From PALSA-968 sp964387075 (GTDB taxonomy: Bacteria > Bacteroidota > Bacteroidia > B-17B0 > Aurantibacillaceae), in contig CAYLVB010000008.1 of NCBI GenBank assembly GCA_964387075.1, forward strand, positions 62,001-126,000: a stretch of 64,000 bases of DNA, given 5' to 3'. Shown piece by piece: positions 8,273 through 18,417 of this stretch (its first letter is position 1; the number at the start of each line of letters is the position of its first letter). The translations under genes were made by a program, and so were the position numbers. The notes beneath the pieces were generated by a model. It was not told the origin of the DNA. It saw nothing but the letters and a program-made list of their open reading frames with translations, and did no database searches.

Positions 8273-8758
8273 ATGAAAAAACTTCTTGTATTCGTGTGTT
8301 TCCTGATGGCCAACCTGGCCTTTTCGCAAGAGATCAAATTCAACCCACGCACCGGCGATGTTGACATGGACGGATTCCTGAAAGAGGTTAACAACGATGC
8401 CTTGAAGGATATCGAAAAATTCAAGAACAATGTTGTTACGAAGTTCAATATCGTGAAAGCGGATGTAGAAAAACTTCTGAAGGATATGGCCCCGGGCGAT
8501 GTGTACATGTCGGCCCAGGTTTCAAATACCATTGGTAAACCCGTAACCGATGTTTCAGCATCTTACCAGAAGAACAAGGATAAGGGTTGGGGCGCCATTG
8601 CAAAAGAAATGGGCATCAAGCCCGGCTCGGCCGAATTTCACAAACTGAAAAAATCAATGAAGAAGGGCGGCGGCTCCGATAAGGAGGAAGGGTCGGGCGA
8701 AAGCAAAGGCAATGGTAAGGGAAAAGGAAACGGGAAAGGAAAAAATAAAAACAAATAA
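8273..8758 (+). CDS. Exported hypothetical protein with Lys/Gly-rich tail
   Basis: Protein of 161 residues, family not recognised. A signal peptide is clear (about 1-19, MKKLLVFVCFLMANLAFSQ). The middle (about 20-125) looks helical and charged, with FNPRTGDVDMDGFLKEVN near the mature N-terminus. The last ~30 residues are a low-complexity basic tail of Gly, Lys and Asn (GKGKGNGKGK). Such tails could bind nucleic acid, polysaccharide or the cell surface; no function is claimed. It has its own -7 box and lies 10 bp before aconitase. Confidence 0.7.
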   Translation: MKKLLVFVCFLMANLAFSQEIKFNPRTGDVDMDGFLKEVNNDALKDIEKFKNNVVTKFNIVKADVEKLLKDMAPGDVYMSAQVSNTIGKPVTDVSASYQKNKDKGWGAIAKEMGIKPGSAEFHKLKKSMKKGGGSDKEEGSGESKGNGKGKGNGKGKNKNK

Positions 8759-8767
8759 AATACAGTT

Positions 8768-11035
8768 ATGGCTTTTGATATTGAAATGATCAGGAAGGTA
8801 TACAAGGATATGCCTTCGCGCATTGAAGCGGCACGCAAACAATTGGGCCGCCCTTTAACTTTAGCGGAGAAGATCCTTTTCTCGCATTTGCATAAAGACA
8901 CCGTGTTTGCCAATTTCGAGCGCGGGAAGTCTTACGTGGATTTTGGTCCGGACCGTGTGGCCATGCAGGACGCTACGGCTCAGATGGCGCTTCTGCAGTT
9001 CATGCAGGCGGGTCGCCCAAAGGTGGCGGTGCCTTCAACGGTGCATTGCGATCACCTGATCACTGCGAAATCGAATTCTAAGCAAGACTTAGACCGTGCC
9101 GTGAGCATCAACAAAGAAGTTTATTCGTTCTTATCCTCTGTTTCCAATAAATACGGCATCGGTTTCTGGAAACCCGGCGCGGGTATCATTCACCAGGTAG
9201 TGTTAGAGAACTACGCATTCCCCGGCGGAATGATGATCGGTACAGATTCGCACACGGTAAATGCGGGCGGCTTAGGGATGATCGCTATCGGCGTGGGTGG
9301 GGCTGACGCTTGTGATGTGATGGCCGGATTACCTTGGGAACTAAAATGGCCAAAACTCATCGGGATCAAACTAACCGGTAAGCTCAATGGCTGGACCAGC
9401 GCGAAAGACGTTATTTTGAAAGTTGCAGGTATCTTAACCGTAAAAGGCGGAACCGATAAAATTGTAGAATATTTTGGCGAAGGGGCAAGGAGCTTAAGCT
9501 GTACAGGAAAAGGAACCATTTGTAACATGGGCGCCGAGATCGGTGCAACCACTTCTACTTTTGGTTACGATGCCAGCATGGAACGTTATCTGCGTTCTAC
9601 GGGTCGCTCGGACGTGGCTGATGCCGCTAACGCGATCCACGAACATTTAAGCGGGGACCCTGAAGTATACGCGGATCCCGCAAAATATTTTGATGAGGTG
9701 ATTGAGATCAATCTATCAGAACTCGAACCACATTTGAATGGTCCTTTTACCCCGGACTTAGCCACTCCTATTTCAAAAATGAAAGAAGTGCTGGGTAAGA
9801 ATGGCTGGCCATCTAAAATTGAAGTAGGTTTGATCGGCTCCTGTACCAATTCTTCGTATGAGGATATCGCGCGCGCCGCGTCATTGGCCAAGCAGGCTTC
9901 CGAGAAGAACTTAAAAGCTAAAGCAAAATTCACCATCACGCCCGGCTCAGAGCTGGTGCGTTATACCATTGAACGCGATGGCTTCGTGAAAATATTTGAA
10001 GACATCAATGCTACCGTTTTCGCCAACGCCTGTGGCCCCTGCATAGGTATGTGGGATCGCGATGGCGCCGATAAGGGCGAGATCAACACCATCGTTCACT
10101 CGTTCAACCGTAACTTCAGCAAACGAGCAGATGGTAATCCCAATACGCACGCTTTCGTGGGAAGCCCCGAATTGGTAACGGCCCTTGCTATTGCCGGAGA
10201 TCTTACTTTCAACCCGATCACCGATGTGCTCATCAATGAAAAAGGGGAGAAAGTAAAATTAGAGCCTCCTACCGGCGATGAATTACCGAAGCAAGGTTTT
10301 GCCGTGGAAGATGCCGGTTACCAGGCTCCTGCCGCCGACGGAAGCGCGGTGAAAGTGGATGTTGACGCTAAATCAGATCGCCTGCAATTACTGGATCCAT
10401 TTACTGCATGGGAAGGCGTTGATCTGAAAGGGTTGAAACTTCTGATCCGCGTAAAAGGAAAATGTACCACCGATCATATCTCTATGGCAGGTCCATGGTT
10501 GAAATATCGTGGTCACCTCGATAATATCTCCAACAACATGCTCATCGGCGCGGTTAACTCCTATAACGAGAAAACTAACTCGGTAAAAAATCAATTGGAT
10601 GGTTCGTATAACGAAGTTCCAAAAGTGCAGCGCGCCTACAAAGCGGCGGGCATCGGTTCTGTTGTGGTTGGTGATGAGAATTATGGAGAAGGTTCCAGCC
10701 GTGAACACGCGGCCATGGAGCCCCGTCATTTAGGTGTTCGCGCGGTGCTGGTGAAATCCTTCGCCCGTATACACGAAACAAACCTGAAAAAACAGGGAAT
10801 GCTTGCGCTTACCTTCGCCAATAAAGATGACTACAACAAGATCCAGGAGAACGACAGTGTAGATATCCTTGGCTTAACAACTTTTGCTCCGGGCAAACAG
10901 TTAACGATGGTATTCAACCACGCCGACGGAACCAGCGATACGATCACTGTGAACCATAGCTACAACGCGCAACAGATCGAATGGTTCAAGGCCGGAGGCG
11001 CTTTGAACATCATCCGCGCGAGTGTGAAGGCGTAA
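8768..11035 (+). CDS. Aconitate hydratase
   Basis: TCA-cycle enzyme interconverting citrate and isocitrate through a [4Fe-4S] cluster in the cytosol. The protein is 755 residues, the size of the mitochondrial-type aconitase used by Bacteroidota. Cluster ligands are visible as Cys359 (IGSCTNSSYED) and Cys422/Cys425 (ACGPCIGMW). The C-terminal swivelling domain includes GDENYGEGSSREHAA and SFARIHETN. The start at 8768 is preceded by only 10 bp, so it is probably co-transcribed with the exported protein upstream. A strong terminator follows at 11058-11080. Confidence 0.95.
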   Translation: MAFDIEMIRKVYKDMPSRIEAARKQLGRPLTLAEKILFSHLHKDTVFANFERGKSYVDFGPDRVAMQDATAQMALLQFMQAGRPKVAVPSTVHCDHLITAKSNSKQDLDRAVSINKEVYSFLSSVSNKYGIGFWKPGAGIIHQVVLENYAFPGGMMIGTDSHTVNAGGLGMIAIGVGGADACDVMAGLPWELKWPKLIGIKLTGKLNGWTSAKDVILKVAGILTVKGGTDKIVEYFGEGARSLSCTGKGTICNMGAEIGATTSTFGYDASMERYLRSTGRSDVADAANAIHEHLSGDPEVYADPAKYFDEVIEINLSELEPHLNGPFTPDLATPISKMKEVLGKNGWPSKIEVGLIGSCTNSSYEDIARAASLAKQASEKNLKAKAKFTITPGSELVRYTIERDGFVKIFEDINATVFANACGPCIGMWDRDGADKGEINTIVHSFNRNFSKRADGNPNTHAFVGSPELVTALAIAGDLTFNPITDVLINEKGEKVKLEPPTGDELPKQGFAVEDAGYQAPAADGSAVKVDVDAKSDRLQLLDPFTAWEGVDLKGLKLLIRVKGKCTTDHISMAGPWLKYRGHLDNISNNMLIGAVNSYNEKTNSVKNQLDGSYNEVPKVQRAYKAAGIGSVVVGDENYGEGSSREHAAMEPRHLGVRAVLVKSFARIHETNLKKQGMLALTFANKDDYNKIQENDSVDILGLTTFAPGKQLTMVFNHADGTSDTITVNHSYNAQQIEWFKAGGALNIIRASVKA

Positions 11036-11057
11036 AAAGACCATGAATCATAAAAAG

Positions 11058-11084
11058 AAACCCCGCCAGAAGCGGGGTTTTTTG
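11058..11084. terminator. Bidirectional rho-independent terminator
   Basis: AAACCCCGC (11058-11066), loop CAGAA, GCGGGGTTT (11072-11080), with T-runs on both strands. It serves aconitase (+) and the convergent amidohydrolase gene (-) that ends at 11086. Confidence 0.85.
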
Positions 11085-11085
11085 T

Positions 11086-14000
11086 TTAGTCTTCGTCGCC
11101 AACCGCCTGCTGGTGCCAATTAAACAAGGGCGCGTAACCCGGAACTTCCCAATAGAATTTGGTTCTCTTTTTATCGTAATTACCGATCTCGTTAAGGGTT
11201 TCGCAATCAAATAAGCGACCGTTCACCATAGTATACTTAACGAACTCGCTGTTGCGAATGTCTTCCAATGGGTTTTTATCCAAAATGATGAGGTCGGCCA
11301 GTTTCCCTTTTTCCAAAGAACCAATATCAGAATCCATTCCTAAATACTTTGCCCCGTTCATGGTGGCGCAACGTAGGGCCTGCATATTGCTCATGCCGCC
11401 CTGCTGCAGCGACCATAGTTCCCAATGCGCGCCGAGACCTTGCAATTGGCCGTGTGATCCGAGGTTCACACAAACCCCGGCGTCCATTAGTTTTTTGCAG
11501 CTTTTAGAAACGAGGATGTGGCCGTTCTCGTATTCTTCGTCGGGCGACATGGTGCGGTGGCGTGCACGCGGGTCGATGATAAAGCGCGGCGTGTATTTTA
11601 AGAGGCGGTCTTTTTTCCACACGTCGGTCTTTTGGTACCAGTAATTCTCAGCGTTCATGGCATTGTAGCAAACGATGAGGGTAGGTGTGTAGCCGCTTTT
11701 GCTGGCGGCGTGGAGTTTTACGAAATCGTCGTAAAGAGGCGCCACAGGAATATTGTGTTCAATTCCCGTGTGACCATCGAGAATGTGCGTAAGGTTGTAC
11801 CAGGTGGTAGATCCTCCTTCGGGATACACGTGTATCTTTAATTGAGAAGCGGCTTCGATCACCTGCTGTCTTTGTTCGCGGCGTGGCTGGTTATAGCTTT
11901 TTACGGAGAATGCTCCGTAAGCTTTTGTGCGACTCACGGCAGATTTTGCGTCTTCCAAAGAATTGATCACCGCCTTGAAATCTCCCTCGGCGCCATAAAG
12001 AATTGTTCCGGTAGAATAAATACGCGGGCCCATCATGTTCCCGGCTTTCACCATTTCACTTTGCGAGAAGACCATTTCTGAATTGGAAGAAGGATCATGC
12101 GTGGTAGTTACCCCGTAAGCAAGGTTGGCGCAATATTGCCATTGTTTCTGCGGGCTCAGTCCGCCGCGGAAGGTGCCGAGATGCGCGTGCACATCCACGA
12201 TGCCGGGCATAATGGTCTTGCCGCTGCAGTCGATCAGTTTGGCGGTCACGGGCAATTCTACGTCGCTGTTCTTGCCTATACTTACTATACGGTTATCTTT
12301 TATCAAAATGGTTCCGTCTTCAATCACTTCATCGCCTTTCATGGTGATGATGCGCGCCTTGATGAGGGCGATCCATCCGCCGGGCTTATCCGTATTTAAA
12401 ACAAGACCAACTTTTATACCCACGGAGTCCATTGGTAAAACTTTAGCGGGGGCGCCCGGAAGAAATGTAAAACGGTTCTTCAGTTCATTGGTAAAGTATT
12501 CATCACCCAGCGTCCAGTGTAATTTATTTCCATCGGCGCTCCAGTGAATATTGATGCCCGCGTCTTTGGCGACCTGCGCAACGGGCAGTGATTTCATACC
12601 TGCGGAAAGATCAACGGCCTTGCCGCTTTCGGGGAAAGCAGCGATGTACACTTTGAAAAGTTCTTTGTAGGCAACCAATTGTTATCGGGGCTTGGCACAA
12701 AATCATTGGTGTATTTGGAGGTGAAATGTGTTCTGACTTCAAGACCTTTTGGGTTGCAGCTTTTGTAAACGGCATTTTCTCCTTCTGAGGATTGATAAAA
12801 TATGCGGGTGCCTTCTTTATTAAAACGCGGGTTTTCTCCTTCCTTAATTATAAACCAATTATAAGGCAATCCATTCAATCCTTTTTTTGATGGCATGCAA
12901 TAGATACCGGGATTCACACAAAAATCATTACCCTGCGCGTCGTTACCGCTTTCTTTTTGGTATACGAGCATATTCCCGTCGGGAGAATATCGAGGCGTAC
13001 GATAAATGCCTTTTTCCGGAGTAAGCTTTTCGACTTTCTTATCAGTGAGGTTCATTTTTAGGATCGCGCCGGAACCTTCATCGCTCCAGGTCACATAAAC
13101 AATTTCTTTGCCGTCGGGAGAAAAGCATGGCTCGAATTCCAGGTCGGTTCCGTTGGTTAAGCGTTGCGGTGTTCCATTGGGTAATTCTTTTTTCCATAGA
13201 TAACCGGCGGCGTTGAAGATCACAGTTTTTTCATCCGGAGAAGTTACGGCATGACGAATTGTTTTCACTGTAAATTTATCCGGCGCCACTTCCTGTTTGA
13301 ATTTTAAAGCCTCGTGGATCTTGTGTTTGCATTTTGCTGTAAATGGAATTTCTGTCGCATTTGAACTTTTTAAATCCACCTTCCAGATCTTGCCCTGCGC
13401 CCAGATAACAATGGTATTGTCATTCAACCACTGGAAATTTGGATACACACCAAAGATGGCCCAAGCCTCTTGCTGGTCTTTGGTCAGTTTATCATATACA
13501 GGCCACTCTTCTCCTGTTTCCATATTGCGCAGGTACAGAACAGACTTCTCGCGCACCCTTCTCACAAAAGCCAATGTTTTTCCATCTTTAGAGACCTGCG
13601 GGCGCTGCGCGCCGCCGCTGCCTCCGGTTACTGTTTCCAACTCACCTTTCTCGGTATTGTAGCGCTTGATAACATATACCTGCGAGTTTGGATCTTTGTT
13701 GTATTGAAAGTATCCTCCGGGGTACATATCCTCGCTGAAGTAAATGTATTTTCCATCCGTAGAAGCGCAGGGCTCACCCACATCCTGCTGGTCGTTCTTT
13801 CTTTTGGTGAGCTGAATTCCTTCTCCGCCGCTGGTATGATACATCCAGATCTCGCCAGCGCCTAAAGAGCGTGTTGAGGTAAAATGTTTACGGGCTACGA
13901 TGTAATTCCCATTGGGCATCCACACGGCGTTATTCAACAAACGGAAACTTTCTTTGGTAATTTGTTTGGCATTGCTGCCATCCTTGTTCATCATCCAGAT

Positions 14001-14348
14001 ATTATCTCCGCCGCCTGCATCACTCGTAAAAGAGATCTTCGTTCCGTCGGGCGAGTAACGGGGCTGCACTTCCAGCGCCAAACCTCCACGCAATAATTTT
14101 GCTTCCCCGCCGCTGATCGGCATCGAGTAAATATCTCCCAAGAGATCAAAAACAATTTCTTTTCCATCCGGCGAAACATCAAGGCTCATCCAGGTGCCTT
14201 CATTCACGGTGAATTCGGTCTCGGTATATTTTCCGGGAGGATCATTTACATCCCATCCTTTTTTTTCTTTGCCTTTGTCTTTATCGCCGATACTGGTAAA
14301 GGCCATGAGCGCCAAAAGGCATGCAGGAACAAAAAGTTTTTTACGCAT
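11086..14348 (-). pseudogene. TolB-propeller / amidohydrolase protein split by a -1 frameshift
   Basis: Large exported protein in two overlapping frames. The first part (14348 to about 12677) has a signal peptide (MRKKLFVPACLLALMAF) and a TolB/WD40-like beta-propeller with repeated SPDGK motifs. The second (about 12676 to 11086) is an amidohydrolase with the metal-binding DVHAHLG motif, TTHDPSSN and GSHGQLQGLG. The propeller frame runs DNNW and then goes out of frame, while the other frame continues VAYKELFKVY; adding one C on the + strand at 12675-12676 restores DNNWVAYKEL and a protein of about 1087 residues, normal for this family. It is either a real frameshift or a homopolymer error; the intact coding sense on both sides favours a recent event or error. 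The start 14348 was preferred over 14393 because it begins the signal peptide. Confidence 0.85.
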
Positions 14349-14412
14349 CCCTGAAAATTTAAAAGAATGCAATGCGTAGATCTTCGATTTCATGTGTTTT
14401 TAGTTGGAACGC

Positions 14413-14429
14413 CAAATGTAACAAATGTA
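14413..14429 (-). promoter_or_regulatory. Two tandem -7 boxes TACATTTG for the amidohydrolase gene
   Basis: On the minus strand TACATTTG occurs twice, at 14429-14422 and 14420-14413, one base apart. Either would start a transcript 55-65 nt before ATG 14348. No clear -33 box was seen for either. Confidence 0.5.
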
Positions 14430-14522
14430 ACGCAAAGCCTTTTCACGCTTCGGAGATTTGTTACCCGAACCAATTTCTTAATTAGCTTTTTTCGAAAATA
14501 TTCTTATCTTGTCTGCAGCAAA

Positions 14523-16565
14523 ATGAAGCGCTTTTTTACCCTATATTTTATACTGAGTGTCTTTTTTCTTGAGTCACAGACCTACACAGGAACGGGGGGC
14601 ACCGTACCGGGCAATAACACCTACACGTATTTCAATATCTCCGTAAGCGGGCTAACCCCGGCCAGCATAGATACCGTTTTTGGTCTCTATATGGTAACCA
14701 TCAACATGGTTCACCCCAACACTTCTGATCTGCGCATACGTCTGTACGCTCCCGATGGTAGCAATTACGTGCTCACCTCGTATAATGGCGCGTCAGGAAA
14801 CGATTATACCAATACCAATTTTTGCGATACCGCCGTTAATTCCATCACCAACGCATCGGCGCCATTTACCGGGTATTTCAAACCCACCGAATCGCTCAGG
14901 CCTTTCAATAATGGCCAGAATGCCAACGGCACATGGACACTTGGCATCAGGGATCTCACAACCACTAATAACGGAAGTTTAACAAATTGGTCCATCACTT
15001 TCAATAACTGTCCTGCCGGGGGCTTGTGTAATTATACTTCCTCCAATTTGCCTTTGGTGTTTATCAATACCTTGGGTCAGCAAATTCCTTACAGCAACAA
15101 GATCACTGCGGATATGGGGATCGTGTATAACGGGATCGCCAATCGCAATTATCTCACTGATCCGCGCAATCATTACAACGGGAAGATCGGGATTGAGATA
15201 CACGGACAAACGTCATCAGGTTTTCCGCAACTATCGTATAATATAGAAACGCGCGACGTGGCCGGGAATGATTCTGACGCCACCATCATGGGTATGCCTG
15301 CCGAAAGCGATTGGGTGCTCTATGGCCCGTATGACGATAAGACCTTAATGCGCAACGCGCTTACCTATAAATTGTCGCGCGACATGGGGCGCTGGGCGGC
15401 GCGTACCAGATTTTGCGAAGTATTTGTGAATGGCAATTACCAGGGAGTTTATGCTTTTATGGAGAAGATCAAGAAGGATTCTAACCGCGTGGATATTGCT
15501 ACGCTCAGTCCGACCGATGTTACCGGCGACCAGGTTACTGGCGGGTATATATTCAGTATTGATAAAGGAGTTACGCAATGGTCGTCTGTTTACCCTCCTA
15601 ACGGGGGAAGCGGGCAGACCATCAATTACCAATACAATTATCCGAAGCCGGCCAATATCGTAGCGCAGCAGGCAACTTACCTTCAAACGTACGTAGATAG
15701 TTTTGAAACAGCATTGTTCGGGCCTAATTTCCAGGACCCGAATACCGGCTACCGGAAATTCATCAGTGTGAAAAGTTTCGTAGATTTTTTTATCCTGAAC
15801 GAGATCGGGCGTAACGTGGATGGATACCGGCTAAGTTCTTATTTTCATAAAGACAAATACAGTAAAGGCGGGCAATTGCATGCGGGGCCTGTTTGGGATT
15901 TTAACCTGGGATGGTATAATGCCGATTATTGTGATGGAGGGCTGGCTACCGGGTGGGCCTATCAATTCAACAATGTTTGTCCGGGAGATAATTGGCTGGT
16001 GCCTTTCTGGTGGGATAGGTTAATGAGCGACAGCGTTTTTCCAAACAAATTGTTTTGCCGATGGCAGGAATTGAGGACCGGTATTTTAGATACAACCAAT
16101 GTATTCAGGTTGATCGACTCCATGGTTACGAATGTGAGCGAGGCGCAGGTGCGGCATTTTATCAAGTGGCCTATACTGGGGGTGTATACCTGGCCCAATC
16201 CTTCGCCCTTGCCCGATGATTTCCCGGAGGAGATCCTGGTGATGAAAAGCTGGATCAGGCAGCGTTTTGCATGGCTTGACCAAAACATGCCGGGCGCCGG
16301 ACCGTGCGCCCCTTTGAATGGAATTAAGGATAATAAGGATAAGGAAGAGGTGCTTGTTTACCCGAATCCTTCAAATAACTTCATTACTATACGGTCAGGC
16401 GCGCCGCTTAAGCGGGTAACCGTCTTCGATGGTTTGGGAAGAGTGGTTTTGAATCTCTCAGGCGCAAACAAGATCGATGTGAGCGCGCTGGCCGAGGGAA
16501 TTTACCTGGTGAAAGGAGAGACCGTTACTTCGGCCTTCGTACGCAGGATACAGGTCAAACACTGA
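14523..16565 (+). CDS. Secreted CotH-kinase-like protein with P-domain and T9SS sorting domain
   Basis: Exported protein of 680 residues. A signal peptide (MKRFFTLYFILSVFFLESQ) is followed by a proprotein-convertase P-like beta domain (about 20-155; VTINMVHPNTSDLRIRLYAP, NGTWTLGIRD), then a CotH kinase-like domain (about 200-590; MRNALTYKLSRDMG, FVNGNYQGVYAFMEKIKKD, GPVWDFNLGW). It ends with a type A T9SS domain (VYPNPSNNFITIRS). CotH proteins are atypical protein kinases; extracellular roles in Bacteroidota are not settled. ATG 14523 was chosen since 52 upstream in-frame codons read through the promoter region. It abuts the convergent SRPBCC gene. Confidence 0.87.
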   Translation: MKRFFTLYFILSVFFLESQTYTGTGGTVPGNNTYTYFNISVSGLTPASIDTVFGLYMVTINMVHPNTSDLRIRLYAPDGSNYVLTSYNGASGNDYTNTNFCDTAVNSITNASAPFTGYFKPTESLRPFNNGQNANGTWTLGIRDLTTTNNGSLTNWSITFNNCPAGGLCNYTSSNLPLVFINTLGQQIPYSNKITADMGIVYNGIANRNYLTDPRNHYNGKIGIEIHGQTSSGFPQLSYNIETRDVAGNDSDATIMGMPAESDWVLYGPYDDKTLMRNALTYKLSRDMGRWAARTRFCEVFVNGNYQGVYAFMEKIKKDSNRVDIATLSPTDVTGDQVTGGYIFSIDKGVTQWSSVYPPNGGSGQTINYQYNYPKPANIVAQQATYLQTYVDSFETALFGPNFQDPNTGYRKFISVKSFVDFFILNEIGRNVDGYRLSSYFHKDKYSKGGQLHAGPVWDFNLGWYNADYCDGGLATGWAYQFNNVCPGDNWLVPFWWDRLMSDSVFPNKLFCRWQELRTGILDTTNVFRLIDSMVTNVSEAQVRHFIKWPILGVYTWPNPSPLPDDFPEEILVMKSWIRQRFAWLDQNMPGAGPCAPLNGIKDNKDKEEVLVYPNPSNNFITIRSGAPLKRVTVFDGLGRVVLNLSGANKIDVSALAEGIYLVKGETVTSAFVRRIQVKH

Positions 16566-16964
16566 TCATTTCTTAGTAGCAAAGTACTCCTTCATGGGCG
16601 TGAAATAGTGCTCTTTCCAGCCGCTTTTATATTGCTTGCCTTGTCCTTTTGGAATATTGGTTTGGGTTAGGGTAATGGTTGTTTTACCGCCGGCTTTTGG
16701 GCTAAGCTTTATTTCCAGTGTAGAATCGGGAGCGTTTTTGGGAAATTCTACCGTGCGCCACGCCTGTACGATCATTTTGCCCGGTTTTAGCTCCAGGTTA
16801 TAGCCGGTTATGTATCTATCCCAGGCCGAAAATCTTCCTTTTACTTTACCCGAGGCGGTTGCCTTGCCCCCGGTAAAGGCACTGTGTTCTTCTCCGTTCA
16901 GCCAGGCTTTGTACACCTTTAAGGGAACCACCGGCAGGGTTGCACTTAATTTCAGTTTTTCCAT
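16566..16964 (-). CDS. SRPBCC (AHSA1-like) domain protein
   Basis: Cytosolic protein of 132 residues with the START/SRPBCC fold of the AHSA1 group. Typical blocks are LPVVPLKVYKAWLNGEEHSAFTGG at the start, then GRFSAWDRYITGYNLELKPGK and MIVQAWRTVEFP in the middle, and a C-terminal helix (GWKEHYFTPMKEYF). These domains bind hydrophobic ligands or act as co-chaperones; the ligand here is unknown. The frame extends upstream to 17069, but MEKLKLSATLP at 16964 is the natural start of the domain. Its stop codon directly abuts that of the convergent CotH gene. Confidence 0.87.
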   Translation of the reverse strand: MEKLKLSATLPVVPLKVYKAWLNGEEHSAFTGGKATASGKVKGRFSAWDRYITGYNLELKPGKMIVQAWRTVEFPKNAPDSTLEIKLSPKAGGKTTITLTQTNIPKGQGKQYKSGWKEHYFTPMKEYFATKK

Positions 16965-17358
16965 TGCAAATGTTTTAAACAGAGTAAAAGTAAGGCTTTT
17001 GTATATGAGTACAAAAATTTTTGATTCACGCAACATATCTTCTGAAAAAAATTTAGAAAAATTTTTCATTCCCCTTGAAACGCTGAATTGGCGCGGATTT
17101 CACAGGGTTACTAACAAATTACTAAAAAAAATTCGTCGACCAAAGATGTTAAAAACTGCAACACGAATGTTAATTACAATATTTGTCGCACCCCGTTTTT
17201 TCTGCTTGTTTTGTGAAACAGAAGAAATGATGAAAGTGCAGCTGAGATCTTAGTTCTTTACAACATCTAAAAACCAAATTAACCCCGGCAATAATGAACG
17301 GCAAACACCGTTCATTTTTTGTCTACAAGATTAACCTATATAATAAGTAAAACATTCT
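16965..17358. other. Non-coding region upstream of nrdB
   Basis: 394 bp between the SRPBCC start and nrdB. It is AT-rich with A and T runs and no convincing coding potential; a + strand frame across it starts inside the SRPBCC gene and has no recognisable product. The only clear structure is the hairpin plus T-run at 17293-17320. Near-consensus AATATTTG occurs around 17180 but does not fully match the -7 box. The long leader suggests regulation of the nrd genes. Confidence 0.6.
17293..17320 (+). terminator. Terminator-like hairpin in the nrdB leader
   Basis: AATGAACGG (17293-17301), loop CAAACA, CCGTTCATT (17308-17316), followed by TTTT. The 9-bp stem is perfect and ends about 40 bp before the nrdB ATG. 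No gene lies directly upstream on this strand, so it looks like an attenuator or the end of a short leader RNA. Confidence 0.65.
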
Positions 17359-18333
17359 ATGGCCAACGAACCCCTGCTTACCGAGAACAAAGACCGCTTC
17401 GTTCTGTTCCCCATCAAACACCACGACATCTGGAAAATGTACAAACAAGCCGAAGCCAGTTTCTGGACGGCAGAAGAGATAGACCTTGCCGCTGACCTTA
17501 CTGACTGGGACAATAAACTGAACGCCGACGAGAAACACTTCATTAAGCACGTACTTGCCTTTTTTGCGGCAAGCGACGGGATCGTGAACGAGAACCTGGC
17601 CATCAACTTTCTCAATGAAGTGCAGTATCCTGAGGCACGCTGCTTCTACGGATTCCAGGTAATGATCGAGAACATCCATTCAGAGACCTATTCTTTATTG
17701 ATCGATACGTATATAAAAGACCCGGTAGAAAAAGACCAGCTTTTGCATGCTATTGACCACGTGCCTTGCGTAAAGAAAAAAGCCGATTGGGCATTACGCT
17801 GGATATCAAATGGTTCCTTCGCAGAGCGCTTGATCGCCTTCGCGGCCGTTGAGGGGATCTTCTTTTCCGGCTCTTTCTGCTCTATCTTCTGGCTTAAAAA
17901 ACGCGGCCTGATGCCCGGCTTAAGCTTCAGTAACGAGTTGATCAGTCGCGACGAAGGCCTGCACTGCGATTTTGCCTGCCTTTTATACAGTCAGCTGAAC
18001 AACAAACTGCCCATTGAAAAAGTTACCGAAGTAATTACCAATGCCGTAGCGATCGAGAAGGAATTTGTGTCAGATGCCCTGCCCGTAAAACTCATTGGTA
18101 TGAATTCTGACCTGATGTGTACCTACATCGAGTTCTGTGCCGACCGTTTGTTGGTGGCGCTGGGCTGCCCTAAGTTTTACAATGCAACAAATCCTTTCCC
18201 CTTTATGGAAATGATCTCCCTGCAGGGTAAGACCAATTTCTTTGAAAAGCGTGTTGCCGAGTACCAAAAGGCCGGTGTCACGAACAAGAACAAAGAGAAC
18301 AACAACGTCTTTAAATTAGACGAAGACTTTTAA
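17359..18333 (+). CDS. nrdB: Ribonucleoside-diphosphate reductase, class Ia small subunit (eukaryote-like)
   Basis: Radical-generating R2 subunit of 324 residues that supplies dNDPs with NrdA. Iron ligands can be placed by alignment to mammalian R2: Asp73 (ASDGIVNENL), Glu104 and His107 (ENIHSETY), Glu165 (AAVEGIFFSG), Glu199 and His202 (RDEGLHCDF). The radical Tyr is Tyr111, four residues after His107. The sequence is strikingly close to eukaryotic R2 (KKKADWALRWI, FWLKKRGLMPGL, GKTNFFEKRV). The C-terminal tail VFKLDEDF corresponds to the R2 peptide that docks in NrdA. It precedes nrdA, with 216 bp between them. Confidence 0.96.
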   Translation: MANEPLLTENKDRFVLFPIKHHDIWKMYKQAEASFWTAEEIDLAADLTDWDNKLNADEKHFIKHVLAFFAASDGIVNENLAINFLNEVQYPEARCFYGFQVMIENIHSETYSLLIDTYIKDPVEKDQLLHAIDHVPCVKKKADWALRWISNGSFAERLIAFAAVEGIFFSGSFCSIFWLKKRGLMPGLSFSNELISRDEGLHCDFACLLYSQLNNKLPIEKVTEVITNAVAIEKEFVSDALPVKLIGMNSDLMCTYIEFCADRLLVALGCPKFYNATNPFPFMEMISLQGKTNFFEKRVAEYQKAGVTNKNKENNNVFKLDEDF

Positions 18334-18399
18334 ACCCTTATCATGCCGAAACCCAGATCTGGCGCGGCTTTCGGGCCGGCGAGGGGAATTTCGGCCCTC

Positions 18400-18417
18400 C
18401 CGAAGGGATTCCTTCGG
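18400..18417 (+). repeat. Palindrome CCGAAGG-GATT-CCTTCGG between nrdB and nrdA
   Basis: Perfect 7-bp inverted repeat with a 4-nt loop in the 216-bp gap 18334-18549. The same stem, with loop CGTT, lies between pdhA and pdhC at 54307-54324. The rest of the gap is G+C-rich before the palindrome and A-rich after it, with no gene seen. The element may be a dispersed REP-like unit or may modulate expression of nrdA relative to nrdB. Confidence 0.6.

Noticed and set aside
16810..17253. 147-codon plus-strand frame before nrdB
   Set aside because: It begins inside the SRPBCC gene, has low-complexity AT-rich content and no recognisable product.
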